Shown here: in pieces, positions 28,992 through 38,137 of the stretch | How positions within the stretch are numbered: position 1 is the first letter of the stretch | Layout of the letters: every line of letters begins with the position of its first letter | From: Croceimicrobium sp965656185 | GTDB lineage: Bacteria > Bacteroidota > Bacteroidia > Flavobacteriales > Schleiferiaceae | DNA: 64,000 nucleotides | Direction of reading: 5' to 3' | Assembly: GCA_965656185.1 (NCBI GenBank) | Contig: CBFHJH010000002.1 | Coordinates: 186,001-250,000 of the forward strand | Program-made: the position numbers and the translations under genes | The notes under the pieces: generated by a model | Told to the model about the DNA's origin: nothing | The model's database searches: none | What the model saw: only the letters and a program-made list of their open reading frames with translations

Positions 28992-29106
28992 GATTTTAAA
29001 ATTTTCCCGAATGTAGTTAAACTAGCTCGTTGTGCCGGAAATACTTACAAAAAGTCACCAAGTCTTATCCGCCTAAAGAGGAATTCGAGGCGTGAATCTT
29101 AGAGTT

Positions 29107-29802
29107 TTAATGGCTTTTTTCTTTAAGGATAAGTTGTTCTTCTACCTGTCCACCTTTCAAGAGAACACGAATTAGATAGATATCTTCTTTTAGCAAGGTG
29201 AGATCAAGTTTTATTTCTTTTTTTTCGGTGTCTTTCTGCAGTATCCTTTTGCCCGCCAGATCGAAAAGCTCTACAGCTATGATACTTCGGCTCGCCTGCA
29301 AGTGGAGCCGATCGCGAATGGGGTTAGGGTAATATTGAAAATAGTTTTTAAAGGACGGGTCGGCTTGGCTTAGACTCCCTCGGCGGAAAGCCACTCGGCA
29401 TTCCAACTGATTAGCGTGAATAATCACCAATTCCCCATCGAAATTAGTCGGGAAATCCGGATTAGTTTGATTGCTTTTTAGCTCAAGTATATAGGGAATG
29501 GTGTCGGAAGCGAAGCGCGGCAAGATTTGATTGGGTCCGGTTGGGATCGAAAGAGTATCGCCCCTGTGATCCACGAAGTATAGGTTGGCGTAATTATCAA
29601 AATTATTAGGGTGATCTGCCCTCAGACTCAATAAGCAAATGAAATAATTGCCGCCCGGAGCTTGCGGTGATGCCGGTAGGTCGTATACCGCTACTATCTC
29701 ATAGTCATTACAATTTACCTGGGCCTCTACGCCGGGCGCCAACAAAAGGAGTACTGTGCAAAACCAAAAGCCGATTATTTTCCCCATAGGTATCTTTTGC
29801 AT
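29107..29802 (-). CDS. Small T9SS-secreted protein
   Basis: A 231-residue secreted protein. An alternative ATG at 29787 (MGKIIGF) would begin just before the hydrophobic core of the signal peptide, which ends near GVEAQ. A single beta-rich domain with four Cys is followed by a type A sorting domain starting YYPNPIRDRLHLQ. No domain of known function was recognised. It is downstream of the interrupted T9SS gene on the same strand, in the opposite order of transcription, with about 115 bases between them. Confidence 0.78.
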   Translation of the reverse strand: MQKIPMGKIIGFWFCTVLLLLAPGVEAQVNCNDYEIVAVYDLPASPQAPGGNYFICLLSLRADHPNNFDNYANLYFVDHRGDTLSIPTGPNQILPRFASDTIPYILELKSNQTNPDFPTNFDGELVIIHANQLECRVAFRRGSLSQADPSFKNYFQYYPNPIRDRLHLQASRSIIAVELFDLAGKRILQKDTEKKEIKLDLTLLKEDIYLIRVLLKGGQVEEQLILKEKSH

Positions 29803-29858
29803 CTTGAGAAGGTAGGGGAAATTAGGTGTTTAGCAAGGGAATAGGCCTAAAAGTAAAA

Positions 29859-29888
29859 GCCCCGGTAGCTGATCAGGGCTACCGGGGC
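29859..29888 (-). terminator. Terminator of the TonB receptor / phytase operon
   Basis: A perfect 11-bp GC-rich inverted repeat (29859-29869 with 29878-29888) with an 8-base loop, followed on the minus strand by TTTTACTTTT. It closes the phytase operon ending at 29910. Confidence 0.9.
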
Positions 29889-29909
29889 AAGAAGAGTACA
29901 ATTTGCTTT

Positions 29910-30947
29910 TTAAGGTAGCAAGGCTTTAATATCGCGCCAATCATAATAGTGAAAGACCGCTCCCTCACTCATCGCAATAAAAATTCCTTCCGGAAACTGT
30001 TCGTTGAGGTAACCGACATAGCATTCGCTGCCATCCGACTCGATCGCTTCTACACCAAATTTGGTCAGCATTTCATTTTCTTGACGGCTGTAAACATTAA
30101 AAGCATGGGCCTGCTGATCGGAGATCAGCAGATAGCCTATCGAATCCTTGGCCAAAGAGATACCTTCATTATCGTCCTTAAAGTCGCCTTGGGCAAAAAC
30201 CTTTATCTCTTTTAAGCTTTTAAGGTCATACTTGCGGCATCCAAAGTTTTCGTCGCTATAGTAAAGCCAATGATTATCATCGTCAACGAAAAGTGCCTCG
30301 ATCTCCTTTTTACCCGAAAAACGACCGAAACGCCGAATGCTATCGGCGATCACCTGGCCATCTTGATTTAAGGCTAATCGCAGCATTTCCAAATAGCCCT
30401 CGGAGGGTCCATCTTTACTACTCACAATGGCATGTATTCTCTGGGCTTCATCCTTGTAAAGAGCAATACCCATGGGAGCGCGTTCATCACTATTTGAAAA
30501 TACAGGGATGCCACCATTGTCAATGGCTTTCATATTGGGCAATTGGAAAACGCGGATTCGATTTCGATTGCGTTCGGTGCAAACGGCGATATCTACTCGA
30601 GTGGAGTCGAAGAGAAAGCCATATTCTACATCTACATTATTTGGTCGTAATAAGGGATAAACACTCAAGCTATCTACTAATTGGCCGGCTAAGTTGAAAA
30701 CGAATAAACCACCATTGGTATCGCCTTTATCGGTACCAATAATTAGACTTTGGGCCGGATCGCTAGGATTGATCCAAATCGCTGGGTCGTCGGTATCGGT
30801 AGGAGTGGCTTCTGTAACAATGACCGGTTTGATACCGGTCATTGTTTTGATCTTGTTAGACTGAGCCTCAACCTCCTGGCCTGCTGGACCTTGACATGCG
30901 GCAAACAGAAACGGAACTAAGGCGCTTAGGAATAGTGACTTTCTCAT
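29910..30947 (-). CDS. Beta-propeller phytase (3-phytase) lipoprotein
   Basis: A 345-residue lipoprotein (lipobox FAAC, Cys18). It carries the hallmark of beta-propeller phytases near its front: DTDDPAIWINPSDP, then IIGTDK, and a later DDEGISLAKDS-type segment (here DDNEGISL) contributing acidic residues for calcium and phosphate binding. These enzymes remove phosphate from phytate and other inositol phosphates outside the cytoplasm. It begins on the base after the stop codon of the TonB-dependent receptor gene, so the two are one operon. Phytase linked to a TonB receptor is a known pairing in marine Bacteroidota and Proteobacteria. Regulation probably follows phosphate limitation, but no Pho box was recognised. 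Confidence 0.93.
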   Translation of the reverse strand: MRKSLFLSALVPFLFAACQGPAGQEVEAQSNKIKTMTGIKPVIVTEATPTDTDDPAIWINPSDPAQSLIIGTDKGDTNGGLFVFNLAGQLVDSLSVYPLLRPNNVDVEYGFLFDSTRVDIAVCTERNRNRIRVFQLPNMKAIDNGGIPVFSNSDERAPMGIALYKDEAQRIHAIVSSKDGPSEGYLEMLRLALNQDGQVIADSIRRFGRFSGKKEIEALFVDDDNHWLYYSDENFGCRKYDLKSLKEIKVFAQGDFKDDNEGISLAKDSIGYLLISDQQAHAFNVYSRQENEMLTKFGVEAIESDGSECYVGYLNEQFPEGIFIAMSEGAVFHYYDWRDIKALLP

Positions 30948-33695
30948 TTAGAGATCCAGTTTTACCCCTAGATTGATCCGTGCATTATAGTACTCCATTT
31001 GCATGGTGCGGTCGGGTATCCCTTGGTAATAACGTAAGGGTGTATTGCTAAGGTTAATACCTTCAACGAAAATGCGTAAATACGGCTTTATGGCGTAAGA
31101 GGCATTTAGGTCAACAAACAATTGCTGATCGTAATAGCGATCTTCAAAGGCTTCGCCACCATACTCATCGATATAATCACTGGCGTAGTTTATCGAACCG
31201 CGTACCAAGAATTTATCGCTCTCGTAGCTCAAGGAAACATTAAACATATTTCCTGCCGTGCCTTCTAAGCTTAATCCGTCGGTCCTTCCTTCGATGCCAC
31301 TTGCCTCACTCTGGGTGTAGGTGTAGTTTAAATACAGGTTGATATTCTTCCAAAAATTACCACCCAAAAAGTCAAAGTTTCTCTGGTAGGCGATCTCTGC
31401 ACCAATTACTTGGGCATTGGCACCGTTCTTTGGTTGTGCAACATCGTATTCTTCGCCATTTGGCAGGATACTATCACGAGTGGAGCTGTAAATAAAGTTA
31501 TCGATCGATTTGTAGAAAACCCCACCACTGATCAAGCCAATACTTTTAAAGTAGTATTCGTAATTAAGATCTAAATTGGTAGATACCGCTGCTTCCAAAG
31601 CGGCGTTCCCTAAATTGATCTCCTCATCATCGGTAATGATCTCTTGGAATGGTACTAGGTCGTAGTAATTAGGACGGGCCAAGGTTTGGTTTACCGAAAA
31701 ACGGAATACGGAATTTGCTTTATGAGCATAACGTAAGTGCAAGCCCGGTAAAATATTGGTATAGTTCTGGTCGGCGCTTACCGGTAGTACGGTATTATTG
31801 CTATCGATGTAACGATTACCGGTATAATCGATCGCGGTATTCTCTATCCTCACGCCGGCAATGGCGCTTAGTTTAGATCCAAGGTTTTGTTTTACCATGA
31901 TGTATCCGGCAGCTATATTTTCGGTAGACGTATAGTTGCCCGGGGCATACTCGTCTACTACCGATTCTTCGTCGAACTGACTGGCATCACTTAGATCAAG
32001 GTCACCTAAGTATTCTGGAGAAGCAAAATCGCCGGCGGCATATTCTTCACCCGCCAAGAATCCGTCGTCGGTCATGTTTATGCTTGCCACGTTGTTTGGA
32101 TCGATGCCATTGATAGGATCGTACTCAAAGAAATTATTGTCACGGTACTTCTCCTTAGATCGGTAGCGACCGCCAAATTTCAAGAAGGATTTGTAGTTCC
32201 CATCCGCCTTTAAAGGCAATTCGAAATCTAAGCGATAGTTATTATCACGCTCCTGGGTATATTGGTATTCTTCGGACAGTTCATCGAACTCTAAATTGCT
32301 TAAATTGAATTGACTTGCATTGCTGGGACGAGCAATGGGGAAGCGCGAATCATTGTTCAGTTGCACTGGATAAACATCGTCCGATTTAAATACGATGTAG
32401 CGCTCATTGGGACGTTCCTCACTAGCCTGGGCCAAATTGGCCGACCAATTAACCTTTAAAGCATTGAACCATAGGTGTTCACCTTGTAATTGGTAGTTCC
32501 ACATCCGTTGATCTTCCAAACGACGATTGCGAATACGGTCATTGTTTAAGCCGCCCTTAGTTTCACGTTCCGACTCTCCTACAAAGCTGCCTATGCCTTC
32601 ATCGTATTCGATGTCGGTAATGCGGTAACGGTAACGATTTTCCCAGTCGTCTCGCCAGTTGTAAATGGTTTTCAAAAAGATAGTGTTGTTCTGGTCGATC
32701 TTATAATCGAGGTTTGCCGATACCGAGCGACGTACCCTTTGCACCAAATAGGTGCGCACTTGATAGTCTTCCATGAAAATACGACCAGCATCATCTTCCA
32801 CCCATTCGGCTTCCACATTGTCGGAGCCAAAGTCATGGTTATTGTAAGATCCGGAGACTACCAAACCCAGTTTATTATCGAGGTAGCGGTTGCCGTAGAC
32901 AAAAGCACCGGTCCAGATTGGCTCCTGACTTAATAAATTTACTCCTGAGGCCGCGGTAACCGAAATACGTTGTTTTCCCGGAGCCGCGCGAGTCACGAGG
33001 TTTACGGCCCCACCAATGGCATCCGCGTCCATATCTGGTGTAACCGATTTATTTACTTCGATGGTTTGAATCATGTCGGCGGGAATCAAGTCCATCTGGA
33101 TACGACGATTATCGCCTTCGGCGGAGGGAACGCGTTCGCCATTAACCATAACCGAATTAAGTTGCGGGGCCATCCCGCGGATGATAATATCCCGCGCTTC
33201 GCCTTGATCATTTTGCATGGTCACCCCCGGAATGCGGCGCATCGCATCGCCGATATTAGCATCGGGGAAACGACCAACCTGATCGGAAGACACCACATTG
33301 GTAATGTTAGTATTGTTTTTTTGGACATTGATCGCTTTGGCCTGACCCCTTTTAAAAGTGCCTAAAACGGTTACTTCTCCTAATTCATTAGAAGCAGGTT
33401 TCAAGTTTATTTCCAGCTGATTGGTTTTGCCTTCGGAAAGGTCGATCGCAATGGTCTGGCTTTGGTATCCCACGAAAGAAACCTCGATTTCCTTGGTGGA
33501 GCTTGGAACGCCCACAAGGGTGAAGTTTCCGCTTAAGTCAGTGGTAGTACCAATGCTGGTGCCGGCAATTAAAATAGTTGCTCCTGGCATTGGTAAATGA
33601 TTTTCATCGTAAACCGATCCTTTGATCGCAGCATTTTGCGCTTGGATGCCTAGGCTTAAAAATAAGGCTAGAAAAGAAAGAACTAGTCGATTCAT
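30948..33695 (-). CDS. TonB-dependent receptor linked to phytase
   Basis: A 915-residue outer-membrane receptor. After the signal peptide (GIQAQNA) comes a carboxypeptidase-D-like regulatory domain (about residues 22-105, GSVYDENHLPMPGATI). The plug domain follows (about 110-235, GDAMRRIPGVTMQND and VNLVTRAAPG). The remaining residues are a 22-strand-type barrel ending GVKLDL. The gene is immediately followed by the beta-propeller phytase, so the transported molecule is probably phytate, inositol phosphate or a metal-inositol complex. It is in the Fe/siderophore-like TonB branch with FXSVMVNGERVPS, not the SusC type. No partner SusD gene is present. Its promoter lies within the 330 bases upstream. 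Confidence 0.93.
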   Translation of the reverse strand: MNRLVLSFLALFLSLGIQAQNAAIKGSVYDENHLPMPGATILIAGTSIGTTTDLSGNFTLVGVPSSTKEIEVSFVGYQSQTIAIDLSEGKTNQLEINLKPASNELGEVTVLGTFKRGQAKAINVQKNNTNITNVVSSDQVGRFPDANIGDAMRRIPGVTMQNDQGEARDIIIRGMAPQLNSVMVNGERVPSAEGDNRRIQMDLIPADMIQTIEVNKSVTPDMDADAIGGAVNLVTRAAPGKQRISVTAASGVNLLSQEPIWTGAFVYGNRYLDNKLGLVVSGSYNNHDFGSDNVEAEWVEDDAGRIFMEDYQVRTYLVQRVRRSVSANLDYKIDQNNTIFLKTIYNWRDDWENRYRYRITDIEYDEGIGSFVGESERETKGGLNNDRIRNRRLEDQRMWNYQLQGEHLWFNALKVNWSANLAQASEERPNERYIVFKSDDVYPVQLNNDSRFPIARPSNASQFNLSNLEFDELSEEYQYTQERDNNYRLDFELPLKADGNYKSFLKFGGRYRSKEKYRDNNFFEYDPINGIDPNNVASINMTDDGFLAGEEYAAGDFASPEYLGDLDLSDASQFDEESVVDEYAPGNYTSTENIAAGYIMVKQNLGSKLSAIAGVRIENTAIDYTGNRYIDSNNTVLPVSADQNYTNILPGLHLRYAHKANSVFRFSVNQTLARPNYYDLVPFQEIITDDEEINLGNAALEAAVSTNLDLNYEYYFKSIGLISGGVFYKSIDNFIYSSTRDSILPNGEEYDVAQPKNGANAQVIGAEIAYQRNFDFLGGNFWKNINLYLNYTYTQSEASGIEGRTDGLSLEGTAGNMFNVSLSYESDKFLVRGSINYASDYIDEYGGEAFEDRYYDQQLFVDLNASYAIKPYLRIFVEGINLSNTPLRYYQGIPDRTMQMEYYNARINLGVKLDL

Positions 33696-34027
33696 AAGAT
33701 TTGATTAGTTTGATTTTTTGATTCTTCAAACCAACGAAGGGTAGGTTAAGCTAGCTCCCCGCTAATATTAATTCCTAGTTAGTAATTGCGCATAAATCTT
33801 AAGTGCTGGTTAATGCCAACAGTTTGTTCATAAGCTGTTTACTCAGTGAGCGGTTTTATTTCTAACTGATTACCAGGCATCCACGAAGTTGCTTTCTCGA
33901 TTAGCTTAATGTTAAATTCTAATTTTCGATGCAGTTTTTTGCTAATGGTTTATTAGATGAGGTACGGTCGACTAGCTTCAAAAATTAGGTCCTGCTTAAT
34001 CCAAGGCAAGCTCCTATCTTTGCCGCC
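33696..34027. other. Intergenic region between divergent genes
   Basis: Three hundred and thirty bases between the divergent receptor operon and the pseudouridine synthase. A low-complexity stretch GATTAGTTTGATTTTTTGATT lies just before the receptor ATG. A clear TAnnTTTG promoter for the synthase lies at its far end. Nothing else was found. Confidence 0.6.
34015..34022 (+). promoter_or_regulatory. TAnnTTTG promoter of the RluA-like gene
   Basis: TATCTTTG matches the Bacteroidota -7 consensus. Only five bases separate it from the proposed TTG start at 34028, implying a leaderless or nearly leaderless transcript. Confidence 0.7.
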
Positions 34028-35701
34028 TTGGAAAAGCATTTCACATATTTCAAACAAGATATTAAGAGGATCGAGCGTCCTCAGAAATTCGACTTTCCTT
34101 TTTATTATAGGCCTCATCGCCTGGCCCAAATTGCGGCTAAGGAGCTGCAAGATTACCTAGCCGAGCAGCAAGATTGGTATCACGATTTTGGTCTACAGGC
34201 CGATAGTCCACCGCAGGCTTGTGGCAAAATGTTCGGCGTTTTGGTGGTCGAGAACAAGCAAGGAGAGCTGGGCTATTTGCGGGCTTTTTCCGGTAAAATG
34301 GCCAATACCTTAAACTTAGACCCCTTTGTGCCCCCGGTTTTCGACATTTTGGTTGAAGGGGATTTCTACAAGGACGGGGAGCAGGAAGTGAATGCCCTTA
34401 ATCGGCAGCTGGAAGAAAAGGAACAGGCACCAGCCTATCGCGAGGCCCAGCTGGCAGTAGAAGCGGCTAAAGAACAGCGAGATGAAGAGCTTGCCCAACA
34501 TAAGGCCATCCAGAAAAGGGCCAAGCAAAAGCGGGATGAAAAGCGAAAGGAAATGTCCGACTTAAATCCAAGTCAAGCTGAGACCTTAGAAAAAGAACTC
34601 AGGGCAGAAAGCACCCATTTAAGCTATCAGTTCAAAAAGCTAAAAGCGTCCTTGGGCGAAGAATTGGCGCAAAAGGAAGCCGAGCTGAAGGCCTGGCAAG
34701 ATGAGATCGATGGCCTCAAGCAAGCGCGACGCGAGCGTTCGGCGGGTTTACAAAGGCAGATCTTTGAGCAATTTCAATTTCTCAATGCCCAGCAGGAGCG
34801 TCGTTCACTCTACGATATTTTTCAGCATACCGTAAATGAAACCCCCCCGGCAGGAGCGGGCGATTGTGCGGCACCAAAGCTCTTGCATTACGCTTACCGC
34901 CATGGTTTGAAGCCGGTCTGCATGGCCGAATTTTGGTGGGGCCGCCCGCCGCGAAACGAAGTGCGGAAACATTTGCAATTCTACACCTCTTGTCGAGGGA
35001 AATGTGAACCCATCTTAGGGCATATGTTGCAAGGCCTTGCGGTAGACCAAAATCCCATGCTTAAAGCTTCCGCGGAAGCGGTCCATTTAGACATCATATA
35101 CGAGGACGAATACATGCTAGCGGTGAATAAACCGGCCGAATTTCTTTCCGTACCCGGCAAGCATATTAGCGATTCGGTATTTCAAAGAATGCGCGAGCAA
35201 TACCCCGAAGCGACCGGTCCCTTGGTGGTGCATCGCTTGGATATGTCAACCTCCGGATTACTTCTGATAGCAAAGGATCGTAAATCGCATAAGCGTTTAC
35301 AAGAACAGTTTAAAAAGCGCATTGTGGAGAAAACCTACCTCGCTCTTTTGGAAGGGGAAGTAGAGGGCCAGGAGGGCATCATTAATATGCCACTGCGGGT
35401 AGATTTGAACGACCGTCCGCGGCAATTGGTCTGCTACGACTACGGTAAAGCCGCGGTTACTAAATGGAAAGTCTTAGAGCGCAGGGCGGGAGAGACCTTG
35501 ATCCAATTTCATCCGATCACCGGCCGCACCCATCAATTGCGGGTACATGCCGCACATGCCGAAGGTTTAGCCTGTGCTATAAAGGGTGATGATCTCTATG
35601 GCACCAAGGCCGATCGTTTGTATTTACACGCAGCTCAGATTCGCTTTCGACATCCACGCAGTGGGGAATGGCTAAGCCTAGAAACCAGTGTGAATTGGTA
35701 A
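34028..35701 (+). CDS. RluA-family pseudouridine synthase with long N-terminal domain
   Basis: A 557-residue protein whose last 220 residues are an RluA-type pseudouridine synthase: DIIYEDEYMLAVNKP, the catalytic Asp in VVHRLDMSTSGLLLIAK, the GRTHQLRVH motif and ALKGDDLYG-type block (IKGDDLYG). The N-terminal 300 residues are unusual for E. coli RluA or RluD. They begin FDFPFYYRPHRLAQIAAKEL and include a long Glu/Lys/Gln-rich coiled coil (about residues 120-240). This longer form is known in Bacteroidota. The start is TTG at 34028, just after a TAnnTTTG promoter. A broken second copy of the C-terminal end lies at 37.9 kb. The RNA target (23S rRNA or tRNA) is not certain. Confidence 0.92.
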   Translation: MEKHFTYFKQDIKRIERPQKFDFPFYYRPHRLAQIAAKELQDYLAEQQDWYHDFGLQADSPPQACGKMFGVLVVENKQGELGYLRAFSGKMANTLNLDPFVPPVFDILVEGDFYKDGEQEVNALNRQLEEKEQAPAYREAQLAVEAAKEQRDEELAQHKAIQKRAKQKRDEKRKEMSDLNPSQAETLEKELRAESTHLSYQFKKLKASLGEELAQKEAELKAWQDEIDGLKQARRERSAGLQRQIFEQFQFLNAQQERRSLYDIFQHTVNETPPAGAGDCAAPKLLHYAYRHGLKPVCMAEFWWGRPPRNEVRKHLQFYTSCRGKCEPILGHMLQGLAVDQNPMLKASAEAVHLDIIYEDEYMLAVNKPAEFLSVPGKHISDSVFQRMREQYPEATGPLVVHRLDMSTSGLLLIAKDRKSHKRLQEQFKKRIVEKTYLALLEGEVEGQEGIINMPLRVDLNDRPRQLVCYDYGKAAVTKWKVLERRAGETLIQFHPITGRTHQLRVHAAHAEGLACAIKGDDLYGTKADRLYLHAAQIRFRHPRSGEWLSLETSVNW

Positions 35702-35713
35702 GGAGAAAAGCTC

Positions 35714-37807
35714 TTAATGAGACTTTATCTTAAGTTTAAATTGCTCCTCAAATAGATCAGTTCTTACCCTAATTAGATATAATCCTCCGCGAAATTCACT
35801 CAAACCGATGCGAGAGGAAGAACTTTTCTTAAGCAAGGTACCGTCCAATGTATAAATACTTATTTCTTCTAAGTTTTGTCCGGATGATACCTGCACTTCA
35901 CAAAAATCATTAGCTGGATTAGGATAAATCTGAATGTAATCGCTAGGGCCTTGGTTATTTTCTCGTTGTAGTGGTAGATTTTGAAGATCACTTTTCCACA
36001 GTTCATTCTGATCATCTAAAATATACAGGCTATCTGCAACTACAGCTACATCTATAATAGCCTTTGTTCCCAAATTACCATTGATGGAAGTCCAGGTTTT
36101 GCCTTCATCGGAACTATTGTATATCCCCTGATCGGTCGCAGCGAATAGAATATTTCCATCTTGTATTAAAGTATTAAGCGAGTTACTTAACAGACCATTA
36201 CTAGCGTATTCCCATCCTTGAAATAGGCCTTTTGTTTTATAGAGCCCTATTCCTTCACAATAGGCGAATAAATTTGAGTCCGTGGGGAAAAGTCCGGTCA
36301 CTTCACGTTGCGGAAGTCCATGATTATAGACATGAAAATCGCCGTTGCTATCAAGCACTTGAGGTTCTTCGAGACCATTAAATGAATGAAAATAGCTAAG
36401 GCCCTTATAGTCTATCATTTGCTCAAAATTGTATTTACTACTCCGCCATGCACCTAAGCCTTGCCATGAATCTGAAATTTTCTTTCGCTGCCAGCCACGT
36501 GCATAATTACCGGTACTGTGATAGTAAAAGTGTTGGGAGCCAATACTAAATTGAGGCTCGATTCGAATTAAGGGCAGGTTTAAATTCTGCCAATTGATCC
36601 CTACATCTGGCGAGTATTTGACCCGATAACTACCTCCGCTTTCCACAAGACTATAATAAAGCGTATCTCTTCGCTGTTCAAGAGAAAGGATAGAATCCAT
36701 AGGGTTTAATTTTTCCCAAATCCCGGAGGATCGGTTTTTGAAAATACCTCTACCACTTTGTACGTAGAGACTATCTTGAAAACTCACGAGGTTTTGCAGC
36801 TCTTCCGGAATTAAGCTATAAATATTGGGGCTAAGAATTCCTTCCCAACTCCATTCACCTTCTTGGTAAAAGAAAACACCGGCTCTTTCGCTGCAAACCA
36901 CTAAACTGTCGCCCATAAAAGAGACTCTGTTTTTTTTCCACACATTGAAAGGCAGTGATAGTAGTGTCCAGTTTTGCCCTAAGTTTTCAGAATAGTGTAA
37001 ATTATTATTGTCATCGAGCAGAACCATGGTAGAGTCTTGCTTGGCAAAAGAATTGAAGCGACTGCCATTAAGGAAAAGGACACTCCAATTCTGAGCATCA
37101 CTACTTTCATAAAAGTAGTAGGAATTATTAGCGGAGGCTGCCATATAAAACTTACCATCTACCTTTTCGAAGATACTCACTGTACCAAAACTTTGGCTGT
37201 TACTCGATTGGGTCCATGTACCTAGACCGGTGGTATTTGTATATAGCCCTTCATTCGTTCCTAAATAAAGAGCGTTGCCATCCAATAGAATGGAATAAGC
37301 GCTCCATTGCTCCATAGGATTTCCCATGGGGTAGGTAAAATAACTGGGCAAGCCATTTCGGTGATTACTCATTGCTCCCGTATTGCGATTGATGCGGTAC
37401 ATCCCCATCCATGGGTTGCTGATATAGAGGAAGTTTTGATCGCCACTTATGTCAGTCGCTACTTCATAAACGACTAGATTGGCCCCGGCTTGCGGTTGCT
37501 TTAGATTTAGTTCGTAGATGCCACCATTATTGTGAAAATATAGGGTAGAGTCGATTACCTTTTTTACGTAGTAATCCGCATTATGAATTTGATGCCAAAG
37601 GCTATCCCCTTTTTCGCGTCGATAGATTCCGAGGTCTTTTAGCGTTGCGTAATAGTGATCGCCAACTTGGAAGAAATCGACCACATTATCATCACTAAAG
37701 GCGGGATAGAATCGAGGGAGCGACTCTTGAACCCATTGGCCATGCATGGTGCTGAAGGAACTAAAAGTCAACAAGAGGTAGCAAAGAAGGCGCGAGCAGT
37801 AATCCAT
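35714..37807 (-). CDS. T9SS-secreted propeller-like protein
   Basis: A 697-residue protein with a signal peptide (STMHGQ). The body is made of repeated short blades with sialidase/BNR-like or Ycf48-like spacing, for example SSDEGKTWTSINGNLG and YSENLGQNWTLLSLP. It ends in a type A sorting domain from IYPNPANDF to the end. Probably a secreted multi-bladed propeller of unknown substrate. It is on the minus strand, flanked on the left by the complete pseudouridine synthase and on the right by a broken copy of that gene's C-terminus, so this block seems to have been inserted or duplicated. Its codon use looks like that of its neighbours. Confidence 0.85.
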   Translation of the reverse strand: MDYCSRLLCYLLLTFSSFSTMHGQWVQESLPRFYPAFSDDNVVDFFQVGDHYYATLKDLGIYRREKGDSLWHQIHNADYYVKKVIDSTLYFHNNGGIYELNLKQPQAGANLVVYEVATDISGDQNFLYISNPWMGMYRINRNTGAMSNHRNGLPSYFTYPMGNPMEQWSAYSILLDGNALYLGTNEGLYTNTTGLGTWTQSSNSQSFGTVSIFEKVDGKFYMAASANNSYYFYESSDAQNWSVLFLNGSRFNSFAKQDSTMVLLDDNNNLHYSENLGQNWTLLSLPFNVWKKNRVSFMGDSLVVCSERAGVFFYQEGEWSWEGILSPNIYSLIPEELQNLVSFQDSLYVQSGRGIFKNRSSGIWEKLNPMDSILSLEQRRDTLYYSLVESGGSYRVKYSPDVGINWQNLNLPLIRIEPQFSIGSQHFYYHSTGNYARGWQRKKISDSWQGLGAWRSSKYNFEQMIDYKGLSYFHSFNGLEEPQVLDSNGDFHVYNHGLPQREVTGLFPTDSNLFAYCEGIGLYKTKGLFQGWEYASNGLLSNSLNTLIQDGNILFAATDQGIYNSSDEGKTWTSINGNLGTKAIIDVAVVADSLYILDDQNELWKSDLQNLPLQRENNQGPSDYIQIYPNPANDFCEVQVSSGQNLEEISIYTLDGTLLKKSSSSRIGLSEFRGGLYLIRVRTDLFEEQFKLKIKSH

Positions 37808-37897
37808 TTTTAAGTTTAAGAAATGAAAGGTAGCGAATTTTTAAAAGCTTGAATAATGAGCTCCGCCCTCATCGACTTATCAATGGGAGGAGGGATG

Positions 37898-38137
37898 AAA
37901 TAGAAAATCGTAGAGCGCAGGGCCGGAGAAACCTTGATCCAGTTTCAGCCTATTACCGGCCGCACCCATCAGTTAAGGGTACATGCTGCGCATCAAGATG
38001 GCTTGGTCATTGCCATTAAAGGGGATGATTTATACGGGAAAGCGGGAGACCGTCTCTACCTGCATGCCGGACGCATAGAATTTGAGCATCCTATCACTAA
38101 GGAAAGAATGCAATTGGAGGCCCCATTGCCTTGGTAA
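37898..38137 (+). pseudogene. Broken copy of the RluA-like C-terminus
   Basis: About 240 bases that translate to the last 79 residues of the synthase at 34028 (its residues 479-557). The match includes FQPITGRTHQLRVHAAH, IKGDDLYG and the final LPW. The codon equal to Trp480 of the parent is TAG here (TGG to TAG). Nothing of the catalytic part remains, and no start codon is present. By eye the DNA is about 70% alike, higher in the first 90 bases. The fragment is therefore an old or partly converted duplicate, or the rest of a second gene of this family. Confidence 0.85.
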
